Positions 42,793 to 54,676 are shown, numbered from the stretch's first letter. The stretch: DNA of 64,000 nt from Hermatobates lingyangjiaoensis (GCA_026182355.1 JAPFBL010000524.1:86001-150000), one strand, 5' to 3'. Made by a program: numbers and translations. Notes: generated from the letters alone by a model not told the origin.

Positions 42793-42828
42793 ACGCCTTT
42801 CGAACACGTAGTGTTCTTCCTCAGGCAC
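42793..42828 (-). ncRNA. Hammerhead-like motif, ACGCGU family (palindrome changed)
   Basis: Near copy of 42561-42598 with AGGCGU for ACGCGU, breaking self-complementarity of stem III. Confidence 0.55.
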
Positions 42829-42879
42829 TAACTAAGGGTCACTATTACACTACTACAGGGTTGTACACTACTACAACGC

Positions 42880-42912
42880 ACAATGTACACTGCGTGTTCG
42901 AAACGCGTTGTT
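42880..42912 (+). ncRNA. Hammerhead-like motif, 3' half only
   Basis: The 3' strand of stem II, GAAA, ACGCGU, U, GUUG are present; CUGANGA is absent. It directly precedes the 88-bp array. Confidence 0.45.
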
Positions 42913-42929
42913 TATACCATTAAATTTTT

Positions 42930-43800
42930 ATATGTGAAGACCATTTCATTAGCTTTTTACCCTGCAATGAGAAATACCACATAATAACTGATTTCACTAC
43001 CTTAGAACTAATTTTTATATGTGGAGACCATTTCATTAGCTTTTTACCCTACAATGAGTAAATACCACACAATAACTGATTGCACTACCTTAGAACTAAT
43101 TTTTATATGTGGAGACCATTTCATTAGCTTTTTACCCTACAATGAGTAAATACCACATAATAACTGATTGCACTACGTTAGAACTAATTTTTATATGTGA
43201 AGACCATTTCATTAGCTTTTTACCCTGCAATGAGAAATACCACATAATAACTGATTTCACTACCTTAGAACTAATTTTTATATGTGGAGACCATTTCATT
43301 AGCTTTTTACCCTACAATGAGTAAATACCACACAATAACTGATTGCACTACCTTAGAACTAATTTTTATATGTGGAGACCATTTCATTAGCTTTTTACCC
43401 TACAATGAGTAAATACCACATAATAACTGATTGCACTACCTTAGAACTAATTTTTATATGTGGAGGCCATTTCATTAGCTTTTTACCCTACAATGAGTAA
43501 ATACCACATAATAACTGATTGCACTACCTTAGAACTAATTTTTATATGTGGAGACCATTTCATTAGCTTTTTACCCTACAATGAGTAAATACCACATAAT
43601 AACTGATTGCACTACCTTAGAACTAATTTTTATATGTGGAGACCATTTCATTAGCTTTTTACCCTACAATGAGTAAATACCACATAATAACTGATTGCAC
43701 TACCTTAGAACTAATTTTTATATGTGGAGACCATTTCATTAGCTTTTTACCCTACAATGAGTAAATACCACATAATAACTGATTGTACTACGTTAGAATT
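42930..43800. repeat. Tandem array, 88-bp units
   Basis: About ten units of the same family as 1.86-2.91 kb, all long-form, with high identity. Internal 252-bp blocks repeat (43.0-43.2 and 43.2-43.5 kb), so the array grew by multi-unit duplication. It begins in sequence immediately 3' of a hammerhead-like motif. Confidence 0.9.
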
Positions 43801-44324
43801 AATATGTATTTATTTATTCTGTATAATTTCGTTGATTTAATGTGTGATGCATTAATCACAGTCTAAAAAGGCTCCAAATCATGATTCCGCTATAGCTTCT
43901 TGCGTTATTTCATAACAGGCAACAAAATTCAGAATACTATACCGTTATTTTCGTTTTTTTTATTAACAAATGGCGAAATATGTCTCATTTAAAAATGTGT
44001 TGGATTTTGTTTTGTTTATTTGCCTCGTGTTTCTGCTGAAACTGATAAAAATCTGGGTTAATATTAGAATTAGAAAAAACCGTCATACCTCGTAAGTTGA
44101 TATCGGAGATGCTGGAGAGCTTTCGGATCTTGTCCATCTTCATTCGCAACTCAAAATCTGCAAAAATCTGGGTATTCTGTTTTTTTTTTACCTGAATTTT
44201 ATATTTGATTTTTATATTGAAACTGTTTAGTATGACATAAGCATAAATGTAAAGTTGCTTTTTACAAGACAATAGAAATAGATCGAACATTGGCTTTTTT
44301 GTAATACCACAAAATGAACAATCT

Positions 44325-44535
44325 ACATTGAGAATCTTTAAATTTGCGCTAACTCAATTATATTTCAAGTATTAACGAGAACATGACATCGTACAGACTC
44401 GGGACCAATATCTTAACATCATCTTCGAGGGACAACAAGCTCACATTGAGTCACCTTCAAAGTGAAAAAAATTGAGGGCCAGGTGGGTATCGAACCCCTG
44501 ACCTACCAGTTCAGAAGCTTTTACTTTAACCACTA
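44325..44535 (-). mobile_element. tRNA-derived SINE, diverged
   Basis: B-box-like 'gggtatcgaacccctgacc' on the complement near 44497; body blocks shared with 55.5 kb. Tail decayed. Confidence 0.6.
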
Positions 44536-44708
44536 ATTTATATTAGAAATAGGCAAAACCGTTATACCTCGTAAGATGGTCTTAGAGTTGTTGGACTCGT
44601 TGTTACTCAATGGTAGGTTTGTTGCGATCGAAGATGGACAACGTCCGAAAGCGCTCCAACGACTCTAAGATCATCTTACGAGGTATGACGGTTTTACCTA
44701 TTTCTAAT
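44530..44708. repeat. Inverted repeat, about 50-bp arms
   Basis: 'attagaaataggcaaaaccg' through 'ctcgtaagatggtcttagag' and its complement at 44661-44706. Related single copies lie at 3.24-3.32 and 44.07-44.15 kb. Confidence 0.75.
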
Positions 44709-44996
44709 ATAAATCATACTAACCTCAATGGTATTAACAATATTCATGTATTTAACCGTTGAGCTAACCTGACCCCTAGCTTCTGAAGTATAAATCTGAG
44801 TATTCTTATTTTGGAATTTTAACAAATAAAATTTGTTCAAATGCTCTACCAAGCATCTATAGTAGCTATCAAGGTTGAAGGATCCTGGGTATAAATACGT
44901 ATTAAACAAATAGTGCCAAATTACGCCTAAAATTCTAAATAAATTTAAAAACATACACTCACAGTCTTACTGTGTTCTTAATTTACTTGCTTACAG

Positions 44997-45030
44997 TCTA
45001 ATTTTCGATTCAAACCATCATCAGGGGAAA
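44997..45030 (-). ncRNA. Hammerhead-like motif, AAUU family variant
   Basis: CUGAUGA, U, GGUUUGAAUC (weak hairpin), GAAA, AAUU, A, GACUG. A similar copy is at 45617-45650 with CUGAUUA core damage. Confidence 0.5.
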
Positions 45031-45308
45031 GAAGAGAGAGAACCCAAACGCCCAATAAATTTCCTCTTCGAGGGATGTTAAGCTCACAAGGAAAAACGTT
45101 ACCGGAAAAGAAAGAAAACCTAATCACAAAGTACAGCAAAGACTTCTTTGGTTTTATAAACAATCTACCAATCGATGAATTATAACTGACATATATACAG
45201 TTCAAATAACACCGTATGAGAAGATATATACTCAAATGGGAACAGGTTAACGAAAATAAACTCCTTCATGGTAGGGTTACTACCTGTGAGGAAAGCATAA
45301 AAAAAACC

Positions 45309-45404
45309 TCCCACGTGAATAAAATCGAAGGCCAGGTGGGTATCGAACCCCGGACCTACCAGTTCAGAGGCGAGTACATCAATGACTCAGCTAACCTGAC
45401 CCCA
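45309..45404 (-). mobile_element. tRNA-derived SINE head fragment
   Basis: 'gtatcgaaccccggacctac' (B box on complement) and 'actcagctaacctgacccc' (A box region). Body fragment at 45.06-45.08 kb. Confidence 0.6.
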
Positions 45405-45814
45405 ACTTTCTAAACCGTACATCAGAGTATTCTTATTTTGGACTTTTTTCAAATAAAATTTATTCAAATGTTTTACGAAGCATCTAGCTATTCAGGTTAA
45501 AGGATCCTAGGTATAAATACGTATTAAAAAAATAGTGCTAACATACACGTAAATTTCTGAATAAAATCAAAAACATATACTCACAGTCTTACTGTGTTCT
45601 TAATTAACTTACTTACAGTCTAATTTTCGATTCAAACCATAATCAGGAGAAGGTAGAGAGGGAACCCAAACACCCAATAAATTATGGTATTAATACAAAA
45701 AGAAGTGGTAATAATTTTTTATTTGAAAAACAAAATGACTAATTACAGGATTAGATTTGCCAGTCATAATGAAATCACAAAATTAAATCACATACAACAG
45801 ATTATAAAAACTCA

Positions 45815-45848
45815 CTACTATATTTCGAATATGTCGTCTTCAGGTAGC
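45815..45848 (-). ncRNA. Hammerhead-like motif, AUAU family variant
   Basis: GCUAC, CUGAAGA, C, short GA/UC hairpin, GAAA, AUAU, A, GUAG. Stem I CUAC/GUAG is perfect and differs from other AUAU copies on both strands. Confidence 0.55.
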
Positions 45849-45949
45849 AAGAAGAAGGACGGATATCATTAATAATTAGTGTTTGATTAGAAAGGGGGAA
45901 GAAACACTAAGTTTCTACTCACAAAAAAAAAAAAGAAGATTTTATCAAA

Positions 45950-45988
45950 CGGCAATAGTTTCGAACACTTAGTGTTCATCTTCAGGTC
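45950..45988 (-). ncRNA. Hammerhead-like motif, palindrome lost
   Basis: CUGAAGA, U, GAACAC/GUGUUC-type hairpin (loop UAA), GAAA, then ACUAUUG with no self-complementarity. Confidence 0.5.
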
Positions 45989-46277
45989 TCATTTGCATCA
46001 GTAAGGTGATATTGACTGTTTAAGGAGTCAAAGGACACTGCCTTCTTGATTATGGAGACTTAGTATTTCATCATATTTCTAATCATGGGTAAACACCATA
46101 CATTAACTGCTTTCATAGTTGGATAAATTATTAGAATTAATTTTTTCTTGAAAATTAACGTTTTAATTCAAAATTAATAATTAATTAATAATTAATGAAT
46201 AAGTTAATGTATATATTATGATACACTATTTTTCTTTTTTATCAACGTTTGGTCTAGCTTCAATAATACACCTATAA

Positions 46278-46315
46278 GCCGACGTTTCGACTATATTTGT
46301 AGACATCTTCAGGGT
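46278..46315 (-). ncRNA. Hammerhead-like motif, ACGU family
   Basis: CUGAAGA, U, hairpin GUCUACA.../UAGUC, GAAA, ACGU, C, GGC; stem I partner ACC costs one pair. One arm of an inverted repeat at 46.22-46.51 kb. Confidence 0.6.
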
Positions 46316-46400
46316 TACATCAATACAGAATTTAATTACAATAACATGAAAAGTAATTATATTACATTTGATATATTGTATTGATTTTTGTATTGATGTA

Positions 46401-46438
46401 GCCCTGAAGATGTCTACAAATATAGACGAAACGTCAGC
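46401..46438 (+). ncRNA. Hammerhead-like motif, ACGU family
   Basis: GCC, CUGAAGA, U, hairpin GUCUA/UAGAC, GAAA, ACGU, C, AGC. Mirror of 46278-46315; one stem I pair lost. Confidence 0.6.
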
Positions 46439-46509
46439 TTAAAGGTGTTGTATTATTGAAGCTAGACCAAACCTCGATAAAAAAGAAAAATAGTTTTAAA
46501 TATATCTGG

Positions 46510-49500
46510 TCGATATAAGGAAAACAATATATTATGATAATTAAGTAAAAGTAATTACATAACTAATTATATAACTCAGAATATAATGCACTTGATAAAA
46601 TAATTAATTATGCGAATAATATCTTAAAATATGGTAAATTATAGCACTGTTCTCAGTAAAGTTAAAAAGAAATTATTTCATCTTATTAAATGTATTATTA
46701 TTTCTATGTTTTTTTACAAAATCTTTGAAATGATAATAATTAATTATGTAAACTGTACCGTATAAATGTGGAACATATTGAAAATTAATTTCAAATAATA
46801 CTCTAGTCTTAATGATTAGTCACCGTGATTCATTACAAAGCTGTGACAAAGGTTATAGTTTAGTTAAAACCAAACAGAATAGAGATAACTTCATTAAAAC
46901 AAAATATTGTCAATTTGCCAATTAAATAGCTTATAAATTAATTTAATAATATATTTACTTTTAGAAAAGTTGAGTGCATCGTGACAAATTTGTTAAAATA
47001 TAAAAAAATATTTCATCGACGTACATGAAAAGTCAATTAATAAATTCCACTATTATTGCCTTTTTTTGGTCTTTTATTATAAAATTATCTATTAAAAAAT
47101 GTTTATTTAAAATTAATATCTATTATCTAGAATCATTTTTTTTTTGATGAATATAACCCACCAAAAATTTATAGGCCTGTGTTTAGTTCAAGAATATTTT
47201 TGTCTGTTTGAATATTGTGTAAACACTGGTTTAGTTAAGAGCCAAATCTCATTACATCATTCAAATCAACATGGCGTCTTTATTCGTTTTTTTTTATAGT
47301 TGTAAGCATCGTTTTTATAAACAGGATATTAGAAATAGATTAGTTTAATAGTGATTTTATTAATTAGATTACTAAGTGATGCACAAAGTGTGAAATTACT
47401 TTTATCTTTGTATAAGTGTTTGGAAAGAAGAAAGAAACGAAAAAAAACATCACATCAGAAATAAAGTTAGTGGACAATTTAAAATGATCTTTAATTTTAT
47501 TTTAAACAATTATTTTAGTTTTTTTTTTACTAAATTGCATTCAATTATAATTATAAATAAAGACAAACAAAAGTAGATTGAGAGATAAAGACATTAATTT
47601 ATAATAATGATTAAAAAAAAAAAGAAAGTCATCTTTACTAATTAGCATAAGAATTATTTTAAATTAAATAATCCCACTAAAACTTTTAAAGCTGACTCAT
47701 TTTATGTAATATACAATAAAAGTTTTTGATGTAAAACAAACTTATTCCAAAAAAAAACAAAGAAGCAATATAACTGCATTAAGTTATTTCTAATTATTTA
47801 GAATAGTATGTCATTAATTTTGTTTTCTTTCTATCAATATAAAATAGTTGCAATTCATATTCAATCGTTTAATATTTAAAAAAAAAACAAATTAGTGATA
47901 TTAATAATTATATTTATGGAAACAAATATCACAAAGAGTAAAAATATGTCATACCATGACTAATGATTCGGTTTTAATGAAATTTTAACTTGTATTTAGT
48001 TTACAACTTTGTAAATCATGTTGTGAAATAATTTTAAAACTTTTAACAAACCAATAACATTTTACATTTTAAACTAATTTTAACAATCTAGCTTAAACCT
48101 TTTTTTTTTTTCTTAAATTCAGCTTTAATTAAATTGATTATATCTTGTAAATAGTTATAAAATAACTATTAAACTCATTACTTCTTTTCTTCTTTTAATT
48201 TGATTACTGATAAATAGAGTAATTAATTTTTAACACTATTTAAAATGTCAGAACCTTTTTTGTGGTTACTACATAGGTCCTATATACATTATATTTGCTT
48301 TGATTAATTTTATTTAATTGTCAATGTGTTGTTTACTAATTAATACTATTAATTATTAATAGTTAAATTATTAATAGATTTCAAACTGAAAGAAATAATT
48401 TTATAGATACAAGTTGACAACTTGACTGGGATATTGTGATTTTTTTCCTCATATTAAAAGTTTATCCTTTTTGTTTTATAATTGTTATCTTTTATGTTAA
48501 TACAATGAAACTTAAAGAGTATATATCACATTATTTAATAATATAACATAAATTAATCAGTATTTTATTAAAAAAAAAAAAAAGAATTTAGAAAAAATGC
48601 TTTAAGGTTAAAATACACTGACAGGTGACCTTCTGCATTTATTGATTGAATAATTTCATTCAAAATCTATTTTTCATTCAAAACTAAGAATAATTTTAAA
48701 TATTTTAATTTGTACAATGTGAAAGGTTGGATTTGAAAGTAGAAAGCAGTTTTCTCTACCATAGATATGTTGCAAAACATGATTATAGGTGTGGTAATAT
48801 GTTGTAAGTTAATGTTACCATACGAATAGCTGCAGTGATACTTAAAAGAAAGTAATTGTTTGTTTTTACCCAAAATATATTACTGAAAAACAACAATGAT
48901 ATACAATCAACTATTGAATAATTTAAAAATATTTACTTTCAAAATAGTTTTAATGCATTAATTGATTCGATCAACTGAATTGAAAATGAATAGAACAAAA
49001 TTTACAAAAATACAGTATCAGCTAAAATGATCTGACACATTTGTAGGTTAAATAAAAGGCAAATAAAGTGTTTTTATTTTCGTTAAGTGTATATAATGCT
49101 ATTTTGTTTTGTTTTTGTATAATGCTATTGGTTTTTTTTTTTAAACATAGTGCATATAAATTTATGAACAGAGGGAGTTTAAGAGCCCCAGAGTTGACAA
49201 ATCAACAAATGGCTAAAATGTTTATCAAAACTAATTTGTTTTAATAATTTCAAAATGTATATATGGATGGATTTTGTTGTATTTTGTTGTATTTATTGAA
49301 ATAATGTCTATTTATTAGACTCAAACAAGTGTTTGGAGGTTCTCGCAAAGCAGGAATATAACAAGAACTAAATAATTGATTATATTGAAAGAAATATAAC
49401 TGCAATATAAGTATGAGTTGCCATTTAAGAAAAAAGAAATGACTCCACTGGAGAGTAGGGAAATCCTTATAAAACCTCTGTGTAAAGGTATGTCTCTGTA

Positions 49501-49900
49501 AACGCTGGGGCTCCTAAAGCACACTCTAGCCAAAATATTAAACATAATATGTATTTAACCTACAAATGTGCTATTTCATCTTGCCTGACCCTACAGTTTA
49601 AGCTATGTTCTAGTATGATTCTACTTAAACAAAAAATCATCAAGGAACGCTAATTGCCTTTTTAAATCTAAAATGTGTTCAGGCTTCACTTCGTTCATGA
49701 CATGCTAGTTCAATATTTTGATAAATATCCTATTTCATTTACATTAATTCCTTGTGATATACAAATCTACATTCATATCCATAAATTTCCATAAAAAATA
49801 TTCATATTTTGTTTTTTTTTATTTTTGCTGTATTTTATTAATAGAAATTATGAAATGGTTAATACTATTTTAATAATTAAAATCAATAGTCATTCATGTA
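46510..49900. other. Featureless AT-rich DNA
   Basis: Very AT-rich. A monomer of the 208-bp repeat family is visible at 48.35-48.45 kb ('gatacaagttgacaacttga'). Open frames are under 80 codons with no motif. No splice-bounded exon with clear coding bias was found. Could be intronic, but nothing supports a gene. Confidence 0.6.
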
Positions 49901-49902
49901 TA

Positions 49903-50035
49903 CTGTCTTTTTCCAAAAATAAGACACTGTTTTACTTTACTCTTAGGTCAAGAATTCTTTATAGGGCTTATTCTTGGAGGAGAGCTTAAAGTACATTAAG
50001 TAGATTTACATATTTTTATTTAATATTTTATTTTT
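49903..50035 (+). mobile_element. MITE terminus (family of 16336-16910)
   Basis: 'tactgtctttttccaaaaat' and 'gtacattaagtagatttaca' match the 16.3-kb element's left end. The right end is absent. Confidence 0.55.
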
Positions 50036-50094
50036 AAACACTTTTTCTTCTTTTTTGGAATTTGGTCAGGTTTAATATGCGAAATCACCTTTTC

Positions 50095-50132
50095 GCCAAT
50101 GTTTTGTCTTTATTTTAAGACATCCTCAGGGC
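50095..50132 (-). ncRNA. Hammerhead-like motif, ACGU family (degenerate)
   Basis: GCC, CUGAGGA, U, hairpin GUCUU/AAGAC, then AAAA for GAAA and ACAU for ACGU, U, GGC. Confidence 0.5.
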
Positions 50133-50332
50133 TATAAATCAAGGCTAGCTTCTAATACCCAATCAACAAAACCGTTATCAATCAGATTTAGTATAATCAA
50201 TTTTATTATTACTGTGTGTGTGGGTAGGTGAGTGTGTGAGTGTGTTTGCATTGCTTGTTATTTTATTAGAATCCGGTTAAAAGAAACTGTTAATTATAAG
50301 TTATATATACATAATTAGAAGATAGTTTTTTT

Positions 50333-50539
50333 TTATTTATTTATTATTATAATATTTGTGTACAAAGGCAGCAGGTCTTCCCTTAAGCATATGTTATTAA
50401 AATAAGCAGCAGCTTCTGCATTGACCAGTTTCTTGTTGACACTCTCTACTTTTCGTATCACTTTGCGGTGAGACTCTGGTAGCTTCCAAAGAAGGTTAGC
50501 AAAAGACATTAACACACACAATAAACATAGGTCAAACAC
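50333..50539 (-). pseudogene. PLE N-terminal start fragment
   Basis: 68 residues: MFDLCLLCVLMSFANLLWKL, a basic stretch HRKVIRKVESVNKKLVNAEA, then FNNICLREDLLPLYTN and a TA/AT-rich end. The basic helical start followed by 'C-L...LLP-Y' fits the region ahead of RT in PLEs. On the same strand, the end of a PLE endonuclease (50801-51202) and a hammerhead-like motif (50598-50637) lie just upstream, the order expected at a tandem PLE junction. The RT is missing. Confidence 0.6.
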
Positions 50540-50597
50540 GAAAAACTAAATCTTAATCACTGTATTAATCACTAAATTAACAAACTAAATAAAAATG

Positions 50598-50637
50598 CGT
50601 ACAAGCTTTCGGCTCTCATTGGCCATCTTCAGGTATA
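50598..50637 (-). ncRNA. Hammerhead-like motif, AGCU family (intact)
   Basis: UAUAC, CUGAAGA, U, hairpin GGC...GCC (loop CAAUGAGA), GAAA, palindrome AGCU, U, GUAC. Stem I has three pairs. It lies between a PLE endonuclease end and a PLE start. Confidence 0.7.
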
Positions 50638-50800
50638 AACTAAAATTAATAAAGTCTAAAGCACTATAGTTAGAATAAAATAAAATACTTGAACAATGTC
50701 TAAAAAATTACTGTACTACAGGAAGTGAATCTAAGGTGGGAGTGAGGGGAAGGGGAGGTATGCATGGCGACAGGGTCGGCCAGAACTACCTGTGGTTCGT

Positions 50801-51202
50801 TCACCTCCCTCTCTCCCTTACAAGCTTGAAAGTATTGTCAAAATTCTTAAAGCTAGGCACAGAGTTGAAATCATTGCTCTGGACATTTAGCCTGGGGTTA
50901 CATTCTTTAATATACAGAGCCTCCAGTATATGTAACCTGCCAGGCTCGTGGCACACTTGCAGGATGGAAGTGCCCTCAATCAGGGCCTGCCTCGTCAGTC
51001 TTACTCGGTGAGCGTCCTCCGTATGGTTTTTAGGGGCCCCAGTGCTCAGGTGGACAGTTAGACGCCGCGAAAGCTTCGTAGTAGTCATCCCTATAATATT
51101 GCAACTATCCTTATTGGGAGAGGAAGTAATAGTGATATATACTGCATTAAAAATGAAATAAAAAGAGTGGAGAAACCACCACATTCGTGATACACTATAC
51201 AA
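50801..51202 (-). pseudogene. PLE GIY-YIG endonuclease, C-terminal part
   Basis: 133 residues. From residue 37 it reads IGMTTTKLSRRLTVHLSTGA, then PKNHTEDAHRVRLTRQALIE, then LHILEALYIKECNPRLNVQS and NDFNSVPSF. This matches the Penelope-type GIY-YIG domain after the YIG motif (x-G-x-T-T...L-x-x-R-L...H, and the catalytic Glu in 'LEALYI'). The first about 35 residues are not PLE-like, so the start is artificial. Downstream come the 50.6-kb motif and an N-terminal fragment. Confidence 0.8.
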
Positions 51203-51229
51203 ATTGTTCTGATGACTTGAAATTAGTCT

Positions 51230-52290
51230 TGTCTTAAATTAGACAGTATTGTTGAGCAAGTCTCGGGGCCGACATCTTTTCAGCCTTCTAGTAGGGGTAA
51301 GAATCTGGTGGGATGATAATTACTGATTTAAAGGTATTGGTGAGTAGTTCTCGGGGCCGACATCTCTTTAGCCTTCTAATCTACTAATTATTAATAGTTA
51401 ACTTATTAATAGATTTGAAATTGAAAGAAATAATGTTATACATATAAGCTGACAACTCGACTGGAATATTGTGATATTTGTCCACCACATTGGTGGTACT
51501 CTATATAAATTGTAATGATCACTTGAAATTAATCTTGTCAGCATTGTTGAGCAAGTCTCGGGGCCGACATCTTTTCAGCCTTCTAATACTACTAATTAAT
51601 TATAGTTTACTTATTAACAGATTTCAAAATTGAAAGAAATAATTTTATAGATACAAGATGACAACTCGACTGGAATATTGTGATATTTTTCCACCACATT
51701 GGTGGTACTCTATATAAATTGTTATGATCACTTGAAATTAATCTTGTCAGCATTGTTGAGTAAGTCTCGGGGTCGACATCTCTTTAGCCTTCTAATAATA
51801 CTAATTATTAATAGTTAACTTATTAATAGATTTAAATTGAATGAATTAACTTTAAAGATACAAGATGACAACTCGACTGGAATATTGTGATATTTTTCCA
51901 CCACATTGGTGGTATTCCATATAAATTGTTATGATCACTTGAAATTAATCTTGTCAGCATTGTCGAGCAAGTCTCGGGGCCGACATCTTTCCAGTATTCT
52001 AATACTACTAATTATTAATAGTTAACTTATTAATAGATTTAAAAATGTAAGAAATAATTTTATAGATTCAAGATGACAACTCGACTGGAATATTGTGATA
52101 TTTGTCCACCACATTGGTGGTACTCTATATAAATTGTTATGATCACTTGAAATTAATCTTGTCAGCATTGTCGAGCAAGTCTCGAGGCCGACATCTTTCC
52201 AGTATTCTAATACTACTAATTATTAATAGTTAACTTATTAATAGATTTAAAAATGTAAGAAATAATTTTATAGATACAAGATGACAACTT
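51230..52290. repeat. 208-bp tandem repeat
   Basis: 'tctcggggccgacatctt' recurs at 51261, 51349, 51556, 51765, 51972 and 52180; the last four spacings are 207-209 bp. Units contain 'ccaccacattggtggt', a short palindrome, and TTAATA-rich stretches. A lone monomer lies at 48.35 kb. Confidence 0.9.
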
Positions 52291-52517
52291 GACTTAATAG
52301 TGTGATTATTTTTTCTGATATTTAAAGTTTAGCATTTTGTTTTATAATTGTTATCTTTCATTGTTAATTCAATGAAACTTAAAGAGCATATATAAAATTC
52401 TAACGTAGTGCAATCAGTTATTATGTGGTATTTACTGATTATGAATTTATGGTTTTCACATATAAAAATTTAATCTGTACAACTGTTCTACCACAGACCC
52501 TCACTCTTAGTAATGCT

Positions 52518-52552
52518 TGAAGAAGAACACTACTGTTCGAAACGCCTTTTTT
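52518..52552 (+). ncRNA. Hammerhead-like motif, ACGCGU family (degenerate)
   Basis: CUUGAAGA, A, GAACA...UGUUC hairpin, GAAA, ACGCCU. Its 3' flank 'ttttatatgtggtgatcatt' equals part of the 88-bp array unit. Confidence 0.5.
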
Positions 52553-53022
52553 ATACGATTAATTTTTTATATGTGGTGATCATTTCATTAGCTTTTTACT
52601 CTACATATATCAAATTCTATAATAGTATAATTTAAAATAATTAGTATTTTTATTACAAAAAAAAAAAAGATTTAGCAAATCTGATAATTACTAAATTATA
52701 GGGTTTAGGTTGGGTAAAGATTCATGACATTTTCAGTATTGTGATCAGATTTCTTGGTAGATAAAAGGAATTTTCAAATTGTTTTAAATGGTATCGTTCG
52801 AAACATAAAAGAGAGCTTGTAAAATTTTTTTATTAAGGATTATGAATTGGGCTGAGTGGATTATTTATTTATATGCTTGCTTGATTCCTAGATTTCAGAT
52901 CTAATAAATTGGATTTAAAATAAGTCCAAAACTGTTTAAGTATTGTAGTATATATCAGTCTTCTGTTGTGTAGAGTCAAATTTAATTTTTTGGATGGACT
53001 TGGAAATTGTTTATCAGAATCC

Positions 53023-53845
53023 AGTTATTATTATTATTATTTGAGGGTGACTATAGCACTGCGTCTTTAAAAAAAACTATTGTACTTTCCCCCCTTCTGT
53101 ACTAAAGTACCCCAGCAGTTAGCTTCAACGCCTCCAAGAAGCTCAGCACTTTTGCTGGTTCCAGCGGTAAAACTTTTTCTATGGTTTTGTTGAGTGTCCC
53201 GAAGCACCTACCTCTGTGCAGCAAAGTTGCATTGCAGTCAGTCAGCAGGTGTATTGATGTTTCTTCCTCTTTGCAGAATCTGCGCAAACAATCATTGATA
53301 ATGTCCATTCAGACTCCCTATATTTCGGAAGAAAGTAACTTGCTTTCTCCTTCTTTGGGACGGTCTTCTTCGGGTCCTTAGGTGCACTTGTGGGAGGTTA
53401 GCTCTCACTAGTTAGCGCTTCTGGACCTTCTGCGCTTCCGGAGGATGGTTTCCGGACTTCCTTCTCCTTACAGTGGAAAATCCTTGTATCTCTATGGGTG
53501 GTATTTTGTCCGCTCCGGCAGAGCACCGCATACCGGAGTAAGCCTATTTACTCAAGGGGGTCGCCTGGTACCCTTGAGGCTCCGTTCATAATACAATAAC
53601 CCCTATATCACCCATCCTTCAGCACGGATCGCATAACACCTTAGATTGGGGCTGAGATAAAACGAGAGAATTTGGGGATTAGGAAGGTTGTGAAACGAAG
53701 GTGGTCAGGCCCAGCCCCTGGTCACCTTCTCCTCCTCTTTCGTTTGTCCCTGCATATAGCAGTTTAACAGGGTAGCCTCATGAAGGCCGAAAGTCGGAGT
53801 TGACTGTTAGAGGCGCTTAATCACTGCATTACTACCCCAGAATCC
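53023..53845 (-). mobile_element. Non-LTR retrotransposon 3' end, longest copy
   Basis: About 820 bp on the minus strand ending in (TAA)n at 53023-53040. It is the mirror of 4.38-5.22 kb: both hold the 'ccgactttcggccttc' and 'ggtgctctgccggagcgg' blocks. Useful as the window's reference for this LINE. Confidence 0.7.
53102..53308 (-). pseudogene. LINE ORF C-terminal Cys/His fragment
   Basis: 68 residues: MDIINDCLRRFCKEEETSIH, LLTDC, RGRCFGTLNKTIEKVLPLEP, ending ALKLTAGVL. The Cys/His spacing is like the zinc-binding end of some non-LTR ORF2 proteins. The ATG is probably accidental because the 4.9-kb copy has a stop in the same region. Confidence 0.55.
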
Positions 53846-53849
53846 ACTT

Positions 53850-54670
53850 AAAAAGAACTATTATTTAAAAATTGTATATACATAATTTAAACACAGCTTA
53901 GAGTAATAAACACATTTTTTCTTTATATGATATAAAAATAAAATAAACCCCTAAAACTATAAATTATTTTTTTTTATAATTTTTTCTGCATTGAATAAAT
54001 TTTTGTAATAATATATGATGGGCTTGTAATCGGTATATCACGACTGTTGCAGCCCCTGGGTTCTTTAATCCAGGGATCTTCCACCTTTTTTACATCGCGA
54101 ACCATTTTTGACGCCAAAATTTATTCGCGATCCTTTAGTGAGAACAAAAATAAAATTAACAATAAATAAAAAAGGGAAAATTAAAAATAAATTTGTTCAA
54201 TAGTAACTTTAATGAGATTGCTGTGCCTCATTAATAATAAATACATTATTTATTTCATTTAGTCTTTTATTTTCTATTTAAAAATAAACAATTTTAAACA
54301 TTTCGCGACCCACCAGTTGAAGACCCTTGCTTTTATCTACCCTTCGAACTTAATCAATATCCTACTTTATATTTTAAAAGAAAAACTAACTTATTTTAAC
54401 TTTGTTAAAATAAAAAAACTAACAATCGCAATCACACTCTTAAGGATTAACAATTGTATTTATAATTTTATTATATTTTATTTATAAACAATTTGTAGTA
54501 ATTGAAAAAAAAAATGCACTTAAAAGAAAAGAAAAACAATTTACGAGGTACTAAAGTCAAACGTACATTTAATATTCCTTAGAACAGTGGGGCAATTTCT
54601 TCATACATACTTCGTCCACTGTCCTTTCCTTATATTGCGTGAATTTCCAATTCCTAAATGGTTAAAACTT
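53850..54670. other. AT-rich DNA with a decayed repeat end
   Basis: At 54063-54130 and 54300-54325 'cttccacctttttacatcgc' and 'tcgcgacccaccagttgaag' look like inverted termini of a decayed DNA element. The rest shows no motif or gene. Confidence 0.4.
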
Positions 54671-54676
54671 CGGTAT

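Noticed and set aside
51182..51240. CTGATGACTTGAAATTAGTC as a hammerhead-like motif
   Set aside because: Only three bases lie between core halves, too few for stem II, and other units of the 208-bp array have lost the core.
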